31,157 bases of DNA from Bacteroidota bacterium. Its GTDB lineage: Bacteria > Bacteroidota > Bacteroidia > Flavobacteriales_F > PHOS-HE28. Shown here in pieces: positions 1 to 7,921 of the stretch. The DNA is taken from NCBI GenBank assembly GCA_023418095.1, contig JAEZDL010000201.1, positions 1-31,157 on the forward strand. The letters are read 5' to 3'. A model generated the notes under the pieces. It saw nothing but the letters and a program-made list of their open reading frames with translations, was not told the DNA's origin and ran no database searches. Position 1 is the first letter of the stretch. The number at the start of each line of letters is the position of its first letter. The position numbers and the translations under genes are program-made.

Positions 1-196
1 ACACGTAGATCATGGAGAAGAAGAAGCTTCCGAGGATCTTGGTGTAGAGGCCCCACAGATAATACTTGTACTCCGGATGGATCTTGATGTTGAGATTCTT
101 CTCCCTGGAATAGATCACTCCTACAAAGACCATGTACAGGATCAATACGGGATATTCCCATATCCCGATGTCGATCGAATGCATGGCGTTGTACAT
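1..196 (-). CDS. Membrane protein, N-terminus only (cut by window edge)
   Basis: Reading the minus strand from an ATG at 196 gives an open frame of 65 codons running off the left edge. The translation starts MYNAMHSIDIGIWEYPVLIL and continues with a hydrophobic stretch (VLILYMVFVGVIY), a basic patch (SREKNLNIKIHP), and a second hydrophobic stretch (ILGSFFFSMIYV). This looks like the start of a polytopic inner-membrane protein. An in-frame TAA lies a few codons upstream of the ATG, so the start is well bounded; a second ATG five codons in is an alternative. It is divergent from the methyltransferase at 296. Its position beside methyltransferases suggests a surface-glycan locus, but I do not recognise a specific family and assign no function. 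Confidence 0.7.
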   Translation of the reverse strand, partial: MYNAMHSIDIGIWEYPVLILYMVFVGVIYSREKNLNIKIHPEYKYYLWGLYTKILGSFFFSMIYV

Positions 197-282
197 GCGG
201 TAAATTTAGACGGAACGATCGATGAGGGTCCTCTCCAATGGTCCCATACCATGGCCCATGTGAAGGGTAGGCCGATTCACGA

Positions 283-290
283 TACTTTCG
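283..290 (+). promoter_or_regulatory. Candidate -7 box TACTTTCG
   Basis: TACTTTCG matches the Bacteroidota -7 consensus TAnnTTTG except for C at the seventh base. The same TAnnTTCG variant recurs upstream of six other genes here. It lies only 5 nt before the ATG at 296, which would make the transcript leaderless or nearly so if this start and box are both right. Confidence 0.35.
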
Positions 291-295
291 TCAAC

Positions 296-1177
296 ATGAA
301 TGGACGTGCCCGCCCCTGCCCGATATGCGGCAGCCTCGGGGCAATGCCCCTGAAGAAATTTGGCAGGCACCACCTCGTGAAGTGCAGGGAATGCACTTTG
401 GTATACAGTGGCAAAGAACCCACCGTTGAGGAATTGAGCTCATTGTACTCCAATTATCCGGAGCATACCCACCTCAATCCGATAACCAGGCAGAGGTACA
501 AAGAACTCCTTGATCGCTTCTCGCGGCTCAGGTCTCCCGGCATTTTACTGGATGCCGGGTGCGGAAGTGGTTTCTTCCTTGATGTAGCACACCAGAACGG
601 ATGGAGGGTTCGCGGATCTGAATATGATCCGAATGCCATAAGGAAATGCCGTGAACGTGGATTTCAGATCTGGGAGGGTGCGTTGACCCCGAACAGTTTT
701 GGCGATACTCGTTTCGATATCATCACAAGCTTCGAGGTGTTGGAACACCTTATCGATCCGATCGGGGAGCTGAGGATATTCCGCGCGTTGCTTCGTAATG
801 ATGGCCTGCTGTACATGACCACACCTAATTTCGGTTCCATCAGCAAGCTCATGGCTGGGACCAATTGGACGGTGATAAATTACCCTGAGCATCTGAACTA
901 CTTCACTCCGAGAACCTTGAAAAGATCTTTGGAGATGACCGGTTTCCGCGTGCTGGAAATGCGTACCACAGGCATAAGCCCAAGCAGGATCCTTTCCAGC
1001 ACCAATGCTCGGTCATCGATCCGGGAGGCGAACACGGATCCAGATAATACCGATCAAAAACTTCGCAGCAGGATCGAGCAGAACAAGTACCTCAAGTTCG
1101 GAAAGAAGATGCTCAACGACATACTGACCCTCACATCCACAGGCGATTCGATAAAAGTGCTGGCAAAATGCATATGA
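296..1177 (+). CDS. Class I SAM-dependent methyltransferase with N-terminal zinc ribbon
   Basis: This is a 293-residue protein if started at ATG 296; ATG 251 is an in-frame alternative. An even longer reading from 77 would overlap the divergent gene at 1-196 and is disfavoured. Residues 8-33 form a CxxC-x18-CxxC zinc-ribbon-like motif (CPICGS ... KCREC). From about residue 82 comes a Methyltransf_23-type Rossmann core: motif I LLDAGCGSGFF, the acidic residue in GSEYDP, then FDIITSFEVLEHL. Proteins of this architecture are common in Bacteroidota polysaccharide and lipopolysaccharide loci and are presumed to methylate sugars or precursors; the substrate here is not deducible. It is followed after 39 nt by a second methyltransferase on the same strand, probably co-transcribed. 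Its GATC density is lower than in genes further right. Confidence 0.85.
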   Translation: MNGRARPCPICGSLGAMPLKKFGRHHLVKCRECTLVYSGKEPTVEELSSLYSNYPEHTHLNPITRQRYKELLDRFSRLRSPGILLDAGCGSGFFLDVAHQNGWRVRGSEYDPNAIRKCRERGFQIWEGALTPNSFGDTRFDIITSFEVLEHLIDPIGELRIFRALLRNDGLLYMTTPNFGSISKLMAGTNWTVINYPEHLNYFTPRTLKRSLEMTGFRVLEMRTTGISPSRILSSTNARSSIREANTDPDNTDQKLRSRIEQNKYLKFGKKMLNDILTLTSTGDSIKVLAKCI

Positions 1178-1216
1178 ACGGCTGACCTGTTCCACCCAGA
1201 TAGATCAAACAGAACC

Positions 1217-1954
1217 TTGAAGCTCAAATTCGATCGGCAGAAGCCAAGACATCCATTTCTTTCTCTCTTCTATCGTTTATCCCGTCTTCCATTCATCCCA
1301 GAAAAGAAGATGCTCTCCATGCTCTTGGATATCAATTGGATGAGCTGGCGATTAGCAATGGAGAAAAGCGAAAAGATGTTCAGTTTCGGCGAAGCGTCCA
1401 TGCGCAGACGCAACATAGAGTTCCTCCTTTCCCGTCTCCAACCAGATCAGACAGTGATTGATATAGGATGCAATCAAGGACACATTAGCGCTTTGATGGC
1501 CCAAAAGGTGAAACGAGTTATGGGCGTGGATCATGACGATACGGCATTGCAACTGGCCCGATCGCAATACACCAGACAGAACCTCGACTTCCGTAATGAT
1601 GATGCCTTCAATGCCCTTGCCCAAACAGAGAAATTCGATGTTGCGGTGCTATCGCATATTCTGGAGCATCTCGATCATCCGGATGAGTTCCTGAAAAAAC
1701 TTGCTCCCCATGTCACATACATCTACATTGAAGTGCCCGATCTGGACGCCAATTATTTGAACCATTACCGGATCCTTCTCAATGCGAACTATCAATACAC
1801 CGACAACGATCACATCTGGGAATTCGACCGCGTATCGCTGGAGGAACTGCTCACCCGTTGCGGTCTCGAGATCGAGGCTGCTGAACACCGGTACGGTTTG
1901 CTGAAATACTGGTGCCGCTCCACCCTCAATGATGATACCCGCTCCCCTTCATGA
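1217..1954 (+). CDS. Class I SAM-dependent methyltransferase
   Basis: The frame opens with TTG at 1217 and encodes 245 residues; the first in-frame ATG is at 1310 (M32). I keep the TTG because the N-terminal stretch reads like normal protein, but the start is uncertain. The SAM-binding motif I is VIDIGCNQGHIS near residue 80, followed by the acidic loop GVDHDD and the motif FDVAVLSHILEHLDHPDEFL. The C-terminal part (YIEVPDLDAN ... HIWEFDRVSLEELL) resembles Methyltransf_23-type proteins of glycan clusters. It probably forms an operon with the upstream zinc-ribbon methyltransferase. Its 3' end overlaps the convergent rlmH by 29 nt (1926-1954). Confidence 0.82.
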   Translation: MKLKFDRQKPRHPFLSLFYRLSRLPFIPEKKMLSMLLDINWMSWRLAMEKSEKMFSFGEASMRRRNIEFLLSRLQPDQTVIDIGCNQGHISALMAQKVKRVMGVDHDDTALQLARSQYTRQNLDFRNDDAFNALAQTEKFDVAVLSHILEHLDHPDEFLKKLAPHVTYIYIEVPDLDANYLNHYRILLNANYQYTDNDHIWEFDRVSLEELLTRCGLEIEAAEHRYGLLKYWCRSTLNDDTRSPS

Positions 1955-2387
1955 TCGAATATGCACGGTAGAGCTGCTCGGCCAGGATCACGCGCACCAT
2001 CTGGTGCGTGAAGGTCATGGCCGATAAGGACAGGAGCAGGTCGGCTCTTTGCTTCACCATGTCGGGTATGCCGTAGGCGCCACCGATCATGAAGGTGCAG
2101 GTGCGGGTCCCTTGATCGCGCCATTGCCGGAGCCGGTCGGCGAAGCCAGTACTGGTGAATTGTGCGCCGCCCTCATCCAACACCACCAACTTCTCGCCCG
2201 GCCGGATCGCAGCGAGCAGTCGCTCCCCTTCCACCTTTCGCTGGTGCATGGGATCACCAGTCCCTGCTTCAGGCAATACCACCATTTCGATCTTTTCGGC
2301 CCGTTCCAGCCGATCGATGTAATGCTGCAATCCTTCACCTACGAATCCACGGTCGGTGCGCCCTATCATTATCATCCTCAGCTTCAT
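1926..2387 (-). CDS. rlmH: 23S rRNA (pseudouridine1915-N3)-methyltransferase RlmH
   Basis: RlmH is a SPOUT-class enzyme that methylates N3 of pseudouridine 1915 in helix 69 of 23S rRNA on assembled 70S ribosomes, using SAM. The 153-residue length is normal for the family. Diagnostic motifs are visible: LVVLDEGG near residue 70, FMIGGAYG near 100, and the C-terminal signature around residues 120-153 containing MTFTHQMVRVILAEQLYRAY and ending GSGYHH. The ATG at 2387 gives the standard N-terminus MKLRMIMIGRT. The gene is monocistronic on the minus strand, divergent from the DUF4783 gene and overlapping the convergent methyltransferase by 29 nt. Confidence 0.96.
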   Translation of the reverse strand: MKLRMIMIGRTDRGFVGEGLQHYIDRLERAEKIEMVVLPEAGTGDPMHQRKVEGERLLAAIRPGEKLVVLDEGGAQFTSTGFADRLRQWRDQGTRTCTFMIGGAYGIPDMVKQRADLLLSLSAMTFTHQMVRVILAEQLYRAYSIMKGSGYHH

Positions 2388-2461
2388 ACCGATCGGGTGT
2401 TCATAACCTGCCCGGAGATCCCTTGTTCCAGTGGCCCGGTATTTGCCAAATTTCGCAACAA

Positions 2462-2875
2462 ATGGAACACACCTTGTCGCGCTTCGCGCTGCTTTTCGCC
2501 TTCGTGCTCACTTTCATCGGTGCACAGGCGCAGGAAGTGGTGAGAGATCAAGTGATGCTGGCCATGAAGACCGGGAATTCCCGCGATCTGGCGACCCACT
2601 TCATCCCGAACATCGATCTCACCGTGAAGGACAATGCCGATGTATACAGCAAGGCCCAGGCCGAGCAGATCCTGCGCAAGTTCTTCAATGATCACCCGCC
2701 GGTTGACATGGTGATCGAGCATAGCGGAGTGAGCAAGTTCGGCGACAAATACTTCATCGGCATCCTGCGCACCCGCAACGGATATTTCCGCGTTACTTTC
2801 TTCTTGAAGAAGATGGAGAACGAGGTGATGCAGGTGAAGCAGTTGCGGATCGAATCCAGCAAGAACGATCTGTAA
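2462..2875 (+). CDS. DUF4783 family secreted protein
   Basis: This 137-residue protein starts at ATG 2462 with a typical Sec signal peptide (hydrophobic core LSRFALLFAFVLTFIGAQAQ, predicted cleavage after AQA). The mature part contains SRDLATHFIPNIDLTVKD and YSKAQAEQILRKFFNDHPP, matching my recollection of DUF4783, a small NTF2-like exported family of Bacteroidota with no known biochemical function. The longer open frame running upstream to 2162 lies antisense to rlmH and is not real. The stop TAA (2873-2875) directly abuts the GTG of nadC, so translation of the two is likely coupled. DUF4783 genes next to nadC are, to my recollection, common in Flavobacteriales. Confidence 0.85.
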   Translation: MEHTLSRFALLFAFVLTFIGAQAQEVVRDQVMLAMKTGNSRDLATHFIPNIDLTVKDNADVYSKAQAEQILRKFFNDHPPVDMVIEHSGVSKFGDKYFIGILRTRNGYFRVTFFLKKMENEVMQVKQLRIESSKNDL

Positions 2876-3718
2876 GTGCTTCCGCCAGGCACAGCCGAAC
2901 TTATCCATCGCGCATTGCGCGAGGATATCGGCGACGGTGATCACACCACGCTGGCCACCATTCCGCCAAGCGCGCACGGCGCAGCCCGTTTGTTGGTGAA
3001 GGATGATGGTATACTTGCCGGCGTGGACCTGGCCGTCGCGATAATGGAACAATTCGATCCTGCGCTTTCGCCGCGGATCTTCATAAACGACGGTGCTTCG
3101 ATACAAAAAGGCGATGTCGCTTTCACTGTTTCAGGTCCGGAGCGATCGATCCTCACCATTGAAAGACTGGTGCTCAATTTCATACAACGCATGAGCGGGA
3201 TCGCTACCCTTACGCGCAGTTTCGTGACCGCGGTCGAAGGCACCGGATGCAGGATCCTCGATACACGCAAGACCACACCCGGCCTGCGCGCGATCGAGAA
3301 ATGGGCGGTGCGCACCGGTGGCGGCCACAATCACCGCCATGGTCTGTTCGACATGATCATGATCAAGGACAATCACGTGGACATGGCCGGTGGAATTGCG
3401 CAGGCGATCATTGCAGCGCGCGAATACCTATCCCGTAATTCGCTGGACCTGCCGATCGAAGTGGAGACCCGCGATCTCGGCGAAGTGCACCAGGTGCTGG
3501 AATGTGGCGGCATCCAGCGGATCATGCTCGATAATTTCACCCCCGAAAAGATCACCGAGGCCGTGCAACTGATCGGCGGCAAATTCGAAACGGAAGCCTC
3601 GGGCGGTATCAACCTTACGAACGTGCGCGCTTATGCAGAGACCGGGGTGGACTACATTTCCGTGGGCGTGCTCACCCATGGCGCACCATCGCTGGACATT
3701 AGCTTGAAAGCGTTGTAG
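2876..3718 (+). CDS. nadC: Nicotinate-nucleotide diphosphorylase (carboxylating), NadC
   Basis: NadC converts quinolinate and PRPP to nicotinate mononucleotide with loss of CO2 in de novo NAD synthesis. The protein is 280 residues, normal for the family. Visible signatures are REDIGDGDHTTLATIP at the N-terminus, NFIQRMSGIATLT, the active-site segment LDTRKTTPGLRAIEKWAV followed by RTGGGHNHR, the lysine in MIKDNH, then EVETRD, MLDNF and SGGI for phosphate binding. The GTG start immediately follows the DUF4783 stop codon with no spacer; it yields the canonical N-terminus MLPPGTAELIHRALRED, and no suitable ATG exists nearby. The yihY-like gene follows after 3 nt. Confidence 0.97.
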   Translation: MLPPGTAELIHRALREDIGDGDHTTLATIPPSAHGAARLLVKDDGILAGVDLAVAIMEQFDPALSPRIFINDGASIQKGDVAFTVSGPERSILTIERLVLNFIQRMSGIATLTRSFVTAVEGTGCRILDTRKTTPGLRAIEKWAVRTGGGHNHRHGLFDMIMIKDNHVDMAGGIAQAIIAAREYLSRNSLDLPIEVETRDLGEVHQVLECGGIQRIMLDNFTPEKITEAVQLIGGKFETEASGGINLTNVRAYAETGVDYISVGVLTHGAPSLDISLKAL

Positions 3719-3721
3719 CCC

Positions 3722-4696
3722 ATGCTGGAGCGGCTGAAACGAAAGCTGTTCTTCTCGCGGGCGTTCCGCAATTTCATCAAGTGGACCAGGCAGGTACAGC
3801 CACCGGGTTTTGAAGGTTTCAGCCTTTACGAGATCTCCCGGTTCTTCTTTGAAGCGATCCAGAAAGGCGATCTGATCACACGGGCATCGGCGATCTCGTT
3901 CCGCGTGTTCATGGCATTCTTTCCAGCGCTGATCGTTCTGCTCACGCTGATCCCATTCGTCCCCATCGCCGATTTCCAGGAAAGACTGCTTGATGCGATC
4001 TACGACATGCTGCCGCTCGATGTATACCGCTTCATTGAAAGCACGCTGCATGATCTGGTGATCCGCAAGCACACCACCCTGCTTTCCATCAGCTTCATTC
4101 TCGGCGTTTTCTTCGCAAGCAACAGTGTGAACGCCATCCTGCTTGGTTTCGCAGGAAGCCGCAACCTCGATCGGTGGCACAGCGCGTTCCGCCAGCGCAT
4201 GATCAGCATATGGGTGCTTCTCGCTCTTTCGATCCTGCTCATGATGGTGATCCCGCTGGTCACTTTCAGCGGTTTTGTGATCCAAGCGCTTCAACAGATC
4301 GGCTTCTTCGGCAACTTCATACAAGTGGCCCTTGTGTTCTTCATAAAGTGGGCGGTCTCACTGCTCCTGGTGATCCTTTGCGTGGCACTTCTCTTCAATG
4401 CCGGCGAAATGCGCGGAAGGCGGTTCCGCATCTTCACACCGGGATCGATCCTTTCGGTGTTCCTGATCATTCTTGCTTCGGAAGCGCTCGCGTTCGTGTT
4501 CACCCATATCGCCGACTACAATGCCCTTTATGGTTCGATCGGGGCCATCCTGGCCGTGCAACTCTGGATCTACATCAATATGATCGTGCTGCTGATCGGG
4601 TTCGAGCTGAACACGAGCATCAGCCGCGCCCACAGGCTGCGTACCGAAAAACTCGAGCAGGTGAACAAGCCGGCAACTTCGGCGAAGCACCGTTAG
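3722..4696 (+). CDS. YihY/virulence factor BrkB family membrane protein
   Basis: This is a 324-residue polytopic inner-membrane protein. After about 55 soluble residues it shows the family core beginning KGDLITRASAISFRVFMAFFPALIVLLTLIPF, then further hydrophobic segments around FILGVFFASNSVNAILLGF, ISIWVLLALSILLMMVIPLV, VALVFFIKWAVSLLLVILC, FTPGSILSVFLIILASEA and LWIYINMIVLLIGFELN. Six helices fit the YihY/BrkB family. Older RNase BN annotations for this family are mistaken, and the true function is unsettled (transport or envelope integrity). It starts 3 nt after nadC, so it is probably co-transcribed. The C-terminus is short and basic. Confidence 0.92.
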   Translation: MLERLKRKLFFSRAFRNFIKWTRQVQPPGFEGFSLYEISRFFFEAIQKGDLITRASAISFRVFMAFFPALIVLLTLIPFVPIADFQERLLDAIYDMLPLDVYRFIESTLHDLVIRKHTTLLSISFILGVFFASNSVNAILLGFAGSRNLDRWHSAFRQRMISIWVLLALSILLMMVIPLVTFSGFVIQALQQIGFFGNFIQVALVFFIKWAVSLLLVILCVALLFNAGEMRGRRFRIFTPGSILSVFLIILASEALAFVFTHIADYNALYGSIGAILAVQLWIYINMIVLLIGFELNTSISRAHRLRTEKLEQVNKPATSAKHR

Positions 4697-4711
4697 GATC
4701 TGCGATCCGAA

Positions 4712-4719
4712 TAACTTCG
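4712..4719 (+). promoter_or_regulatory. Candidate -7 box TAACTTCG
   Basis: TAACTTCG fits the TAnnTTCG variant of the Bacteroidota -7 element. It lies in the 30-nt gap between the YihY-like gene and the M1 peptidase, 7 nt before the ATG at 4727, suggesting an own promoter with a very short leader. Confidence 0.35.
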
Positions 4720-4726
4720 GACCGTT

Positions 4727-7700
4727 ATGCGCGGTTTATTCCTGATCCTCATCCTGCTTTCCGTTGTCGCAACGCATGCGCAACCGTTCGATCCAACAAA
4801 GCCGCCGAACACCTACCGCAATGCGGATAATCCCTATTACTGGAAGAACCGCCCGCCTTACGAAGGCTACTGGCAGCAGGATGTGCATTATGTGATAAAG
4901 GCGCGGATCGATGATGAGAAGGACCTGATCGATGGCGATCTGTCGCTCACGTACGTGAACAATTCGCCCGATACGCTCCGCCATGTCTTCTTCCACCTTT
5001 ACCAGGAAGCCTATGTTCCCGGATCGTACCGGCGCGGCGATCGGCCGGAGCGCACGAAAAAGGACGAGCCCTATGCCGGAACGATCGTGAAAAGCATGCG
5101 GATCGATGATCGCGATCTGCTCACTGAACAGGACAATACGATCCTGAAGGCCGATCTGAACTCACCGCTTCCACCGGGGGAAAAGATCACGTTCAAGATG
5201 GGATTCACCACGCATTGGTCCATGGGGATGCAGCGGCGGATGAAGCTTTTCAATGCGTGGGGCTATAAACATTACGATGGTGTGCATTGGTATCCGCGGA
5301 TCTCTGTCTACGATCGGAAATTCGGTTGGGACACGCAGCAGCACCTCGGCCACGAGTTCTATGGTGATTTCGGAACTTTCGATGTTGATCTGGATTTTCC
5401 GCACCACTACATAGTGGATGCGACCGGCGTTCTTCAAAATGAAGATGAAGTGCTTCCCGCCGATCTGAAGGCGAAGCTGGACATCCGCAATTTCAAGGAT
5501 AAACCTTGGAACGAGAAGCCTTCCGAAGTGATCGCTCCTTCACCTGGAATGCGGAAGGTCTGGAAATATCACGCGGAGAACGTTCATGACTTTGCCTTCA
5601 CCGCCGATCCCACCTACCGCATCGGTGAAGCGGAATGGAACGGGATAAAATGCATCGCGCTGGCGCAGGAACCGCATGCGAGCGGCTGGCAGAACGCTGC
5701 GGAATACACCGCCAAGATCATCGAGACGTTCAGCACGGACTTCGGCATGTACGCGTACCCGAAGATGATCGTGGCCGATGCGCGCGATGGAATGGAGTAT
5801 CCTATGCTCACGCTGGATGGTGGCCGGGATCCGGGTTATCGCGGATTGCTGGTTCACGAAGTGGGCCACAACTGGTTCTTCGGAATGCTCGGTAACAACG
5901 AGACCTATCGCGCTTTTCTCGATGAAGGCTTCACCCAATTCCTTACAGCATGGGGCCTGGAGCGGATCGATGGCGACACACTTGTTCGATCGGAACCAAC
6001 AAGCTTCTACGAAAGGCGTTATAGCGAACCGGAACTTGCGCGCGAGAGCGAAGTGTATTACGGCTACCAGCGTGATGCGGTGCGTGATCAGCTTCCGCAG
6101 ATCAATACGCACAGCGATGAATTCGGCCATGCACGCAATCGCGGAATGGGCTACGGCCACGTGTACTACAAGACCGCGGTGATGTTGTACAACCTGCAGT
6201 ACGTGCTTGGCGACAGTCTCTTCCTGGCCGCCATGCGCAATTATGTGGATCAATGGTCGATCTGCCATCCTTATCCGGAGGACATGCGGCAGAGCTTCAT
6301 CACGTTCACCGGCGTCGATCTCAACTGGTTCTTCGATCAATGGATCGAAACGGATAAACGGATCGACTACTCGATAAAGGGATTGGAGCGAAGGAACAGG
6401 AATGACGGGCAGATCATTCATTTGAGAAGGAAAGGCGGCATGCAGATGCCGATCGATCTGCGTGTGACCGCGAACGATGGAACGATCCATGATCTGCACA
6501 TTCCGAACACCTGGTTTGTGAAACAGACCGATGCGAAAGTGCTGCCGCGTTGGATCGGTTCCGATGATGTGCGGCGCGACTATTTCGCCAGGGTCGATAT
6601 CCCCACCGGGATCCGCAGCATTTCGATCGATACCACCAACAGGCTCGCAGACGCTTATAAATTGAACGATCATCTGGATCCGCCGGTGCATGTCGCCTTC
6701 GACCATCACCTGGCGCAACGGCCCGATCGGCACACGTATGAGATCTTCGGCCGGCCTGATCTCTGGTGGAACGGTTACGATGGCGTAAAGCTCGGGTTGC
6801 ACGTGAACAGCAGTTACATGCGCTACAAGCACCGTGTGCATTTCACCGCCTGGCTCAACAGCGGCATGGGCCAACACCTGCCCGATGGCAAGATCGATAC
6901 ACGCTATGATCCGCTCTCATTCAACTTCAGGTATGAGAACGGGATCGAAAAGATCCTGAAAGGCGCGACAGTGAATTTGCATGCGCGCGTGCTGGATGGT
7001 CTGGAACGTTATGGCGGAGGCTGGCAATGGCGCTTCCCGAACGAACGCACGGAACTGAACACCGACCTGCACTACTTCATCCGGAAGGACAGCACGGATC
7101 TCACCTATCTTCTCTATCCGGATCTGTGGGAGCTCGATCGCTTGAACGGCCGGATCGATGTGGGATTGAGACATGCTTATTTCCATAAGAACGGCCGAGG
7201 TGCTCTGCGTTTGGAACTCCGGAACTCCGCCGTTGGATCGGGATCACAATATGCACAGGCAAGGTTCACGGCGATCAACGAGATCGACATCTGGAGATTC
7301 CCCCTTCGCACGCGGATCTTCGGCCAATACGGAACAGGCAACACGCCACGCGAAAGCGCACTTTATCTCGCTGGCGGCAACCCGGAGGAGATGATGGACA
7401 ACAAATTCACACGCAGCGTTGGTTACGTGCCGTATGACTGGCTTTCGATCGGAAGTTCGATCGAAAAGTTCCACTTCGGCGGCGGCTTGAACCTGCGCGG
7501 ATACGCGGGTTATCTGGCACCTGAAGTAAGTGCCGATGGTTCCATCATCTACACATATACCGGAAGTACGGGAGCATCGGTGAGCGCGGAATTGGAACTT
7601 GATGGTCCGATCGGGATCCGTCCTGGAAAGCTCGCCCGATATTTCAAGTTGAACGTTTACCTCTTCGGCGACGTGGGATCGATGAGCTACACGCGGATCG

Positions 7701-7909
7701 TGAACGAGAACGAACGGATCGAATTCGCCGAACCGCGCGCGGATGCCGGTGTTGGTGTGGCACTTACGATCAAGAAATTCGGGCCGTTGGTGGACATCGA
7801 ACCGCTCACCTTGCGCTTCGATATGCCGTTGTTCCTATCGGCCTTGCCAGCTGGCGAGACCGATCACTTCGCTTTCCGGTATGTTGTGGGGATCGGGCGG
7901 AGTTTTTGA
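4727..7909 (+). CDS. M1 family metallopeptidase with C-terminal beta-barrel-like domain
   Basis: This is a 1060-residue protein with an N-terminal signal peptide (MRGLFLILILLSVVATHAQP). Residues about 45-600 are a gluzincin aminopeptidase: substrate loop GMEYP at 355-359 (GAMEN equivalent), zinc site HEVGH at 377-381, and third ligand E400 in FLDEGF, giving the exact HExxH-x18-E spacing. A tyrosine-rich GHVYYKTAVML follows and may carry the catalytic Tyr. Residues about 650-1060 are not peptidase. They show alternating polar and aromatic strands with short turns, for example YDGVKLGLHVNSSYMRYKHRVHF written in parts, and end in GIGRSF with a terminal Phe, as outer-membrane barrels do. I infer an outer-membrane-anchored peptidase that trims peptides at the cell surface or in the periplasm. 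The gene ends 12 nt from the convergent Kelch gene. Confidence 0.85.
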   Translation: MRGLFLILILLSVVATHAQPFDPTKPPNTYRNADNPYYWKNRPPYEGYWQQDVHYVIKARIDDEKDLIDGDLSLTYVNNSPDTLRHVFFHLYQEAYVPGSYRRGDRPERTKKDEPYAGTIVKSMRIDDRDLLTEQDNTILKADLNSPLPPGEKITFKMGFTTHWSMGMQRRMKLFNAWGYKHYDGVHWYPRISVYDRKFGWDTQQHLGHEFYGDFGTFDVDLDFPHHYIVDATGVLQNEDEVLPADLKAKLDIRNFKDKPWNEKPSEVIAPSPGMRKVWKYHAENVHDFAFTADPTYRIGEAEWNGIKCIALAQEPHASGWQNAAEYTAKIIETFSTDFGMYAYPKMIVADARDGMEYPMLTLDGGRDPGYRGLLVHEVGHNWFFGMLGNNETYRAFLDEGFTQFLTAWGLERIDGDTLVRSEPTSFYERRYSEPELARESEVYYGYQRDAVRDQLPQINTHSDEFGHARNRGMGYGHVYYKTAVMLYNLQYVLGDSLFLAAMRNYVDQWSICHPYPEDMRQSFITFTGVDLNWFFDQWIETDKRIDYSIKGLERRNRNDGQIIHLRRKGGMQMPIDLRVTANDGTIHDLHIPNTWFVKQTDAKVLPRWIGSDDVRRDYFARVDIPTGIRSISIDTTNRLADAYKLNDHLDPPVHVAFDHHLAQRPDRHTYEIFGRPDLWWNGYDGVKLGLHVNSSYMRYKHRVHFTAWLNSGMGQHLPDGKIDTRYDPLSFNFRYENGIEKILKGATVNLHARVLDGLERYGGGWQWRFPNERTELNTDLHYFIRKDSTDLTYLLYPDLWELDRLNGRIDVGLRHAYFHKNGRGALRLELRNSAVGSGSQYAQARFTAINEIDIWRFPLRTRIFGQYGTGNTPRESALYLAGGNPEEMMDNKFTRSVGYVPYDWLSIGSSIEKFHFGGGLNLRGYAGYLAPEVSADGSIIYTYTGSTGASVSAELELDGPIGIRPGKLARYFKLNVYLFGDVGSMSYTRIVNENERIEFAEPRADAGVGVALTIKKFGPLVDIEPLTLRFDMPLFLSALPAGETDHFAFRYVVGIGRSF

Positions 7910-7921
7910 GGGATCGATGGA

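Noticed and set aside
3428..4324. Open frame of 298 codons on the minus strand across nadC and the YihY-like gene
   Set aside because: It spans the boundary of two clear genes on the other strand and has a composition (His, Glu, Asp rich) typical of antisense translation of membrane-protein codons.
5540..6877. Long open frame of 445 codons on the minus strand inside the M1 peptidase gene
   Set aside because: It lies wholly antisense to a well-supported peptidase with intact motifs, has histidine- and arginine-rich sequence of no recognisable family, and results from the high GC and frequent GATC/CGATC codon patterns that remove stop codons.
7910..7921. Possible terminator between the M1 peptidase and Kelch genes
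   Set aside because: Only 12 nt separate the stops and no stem followed by a T tract can be drawn.
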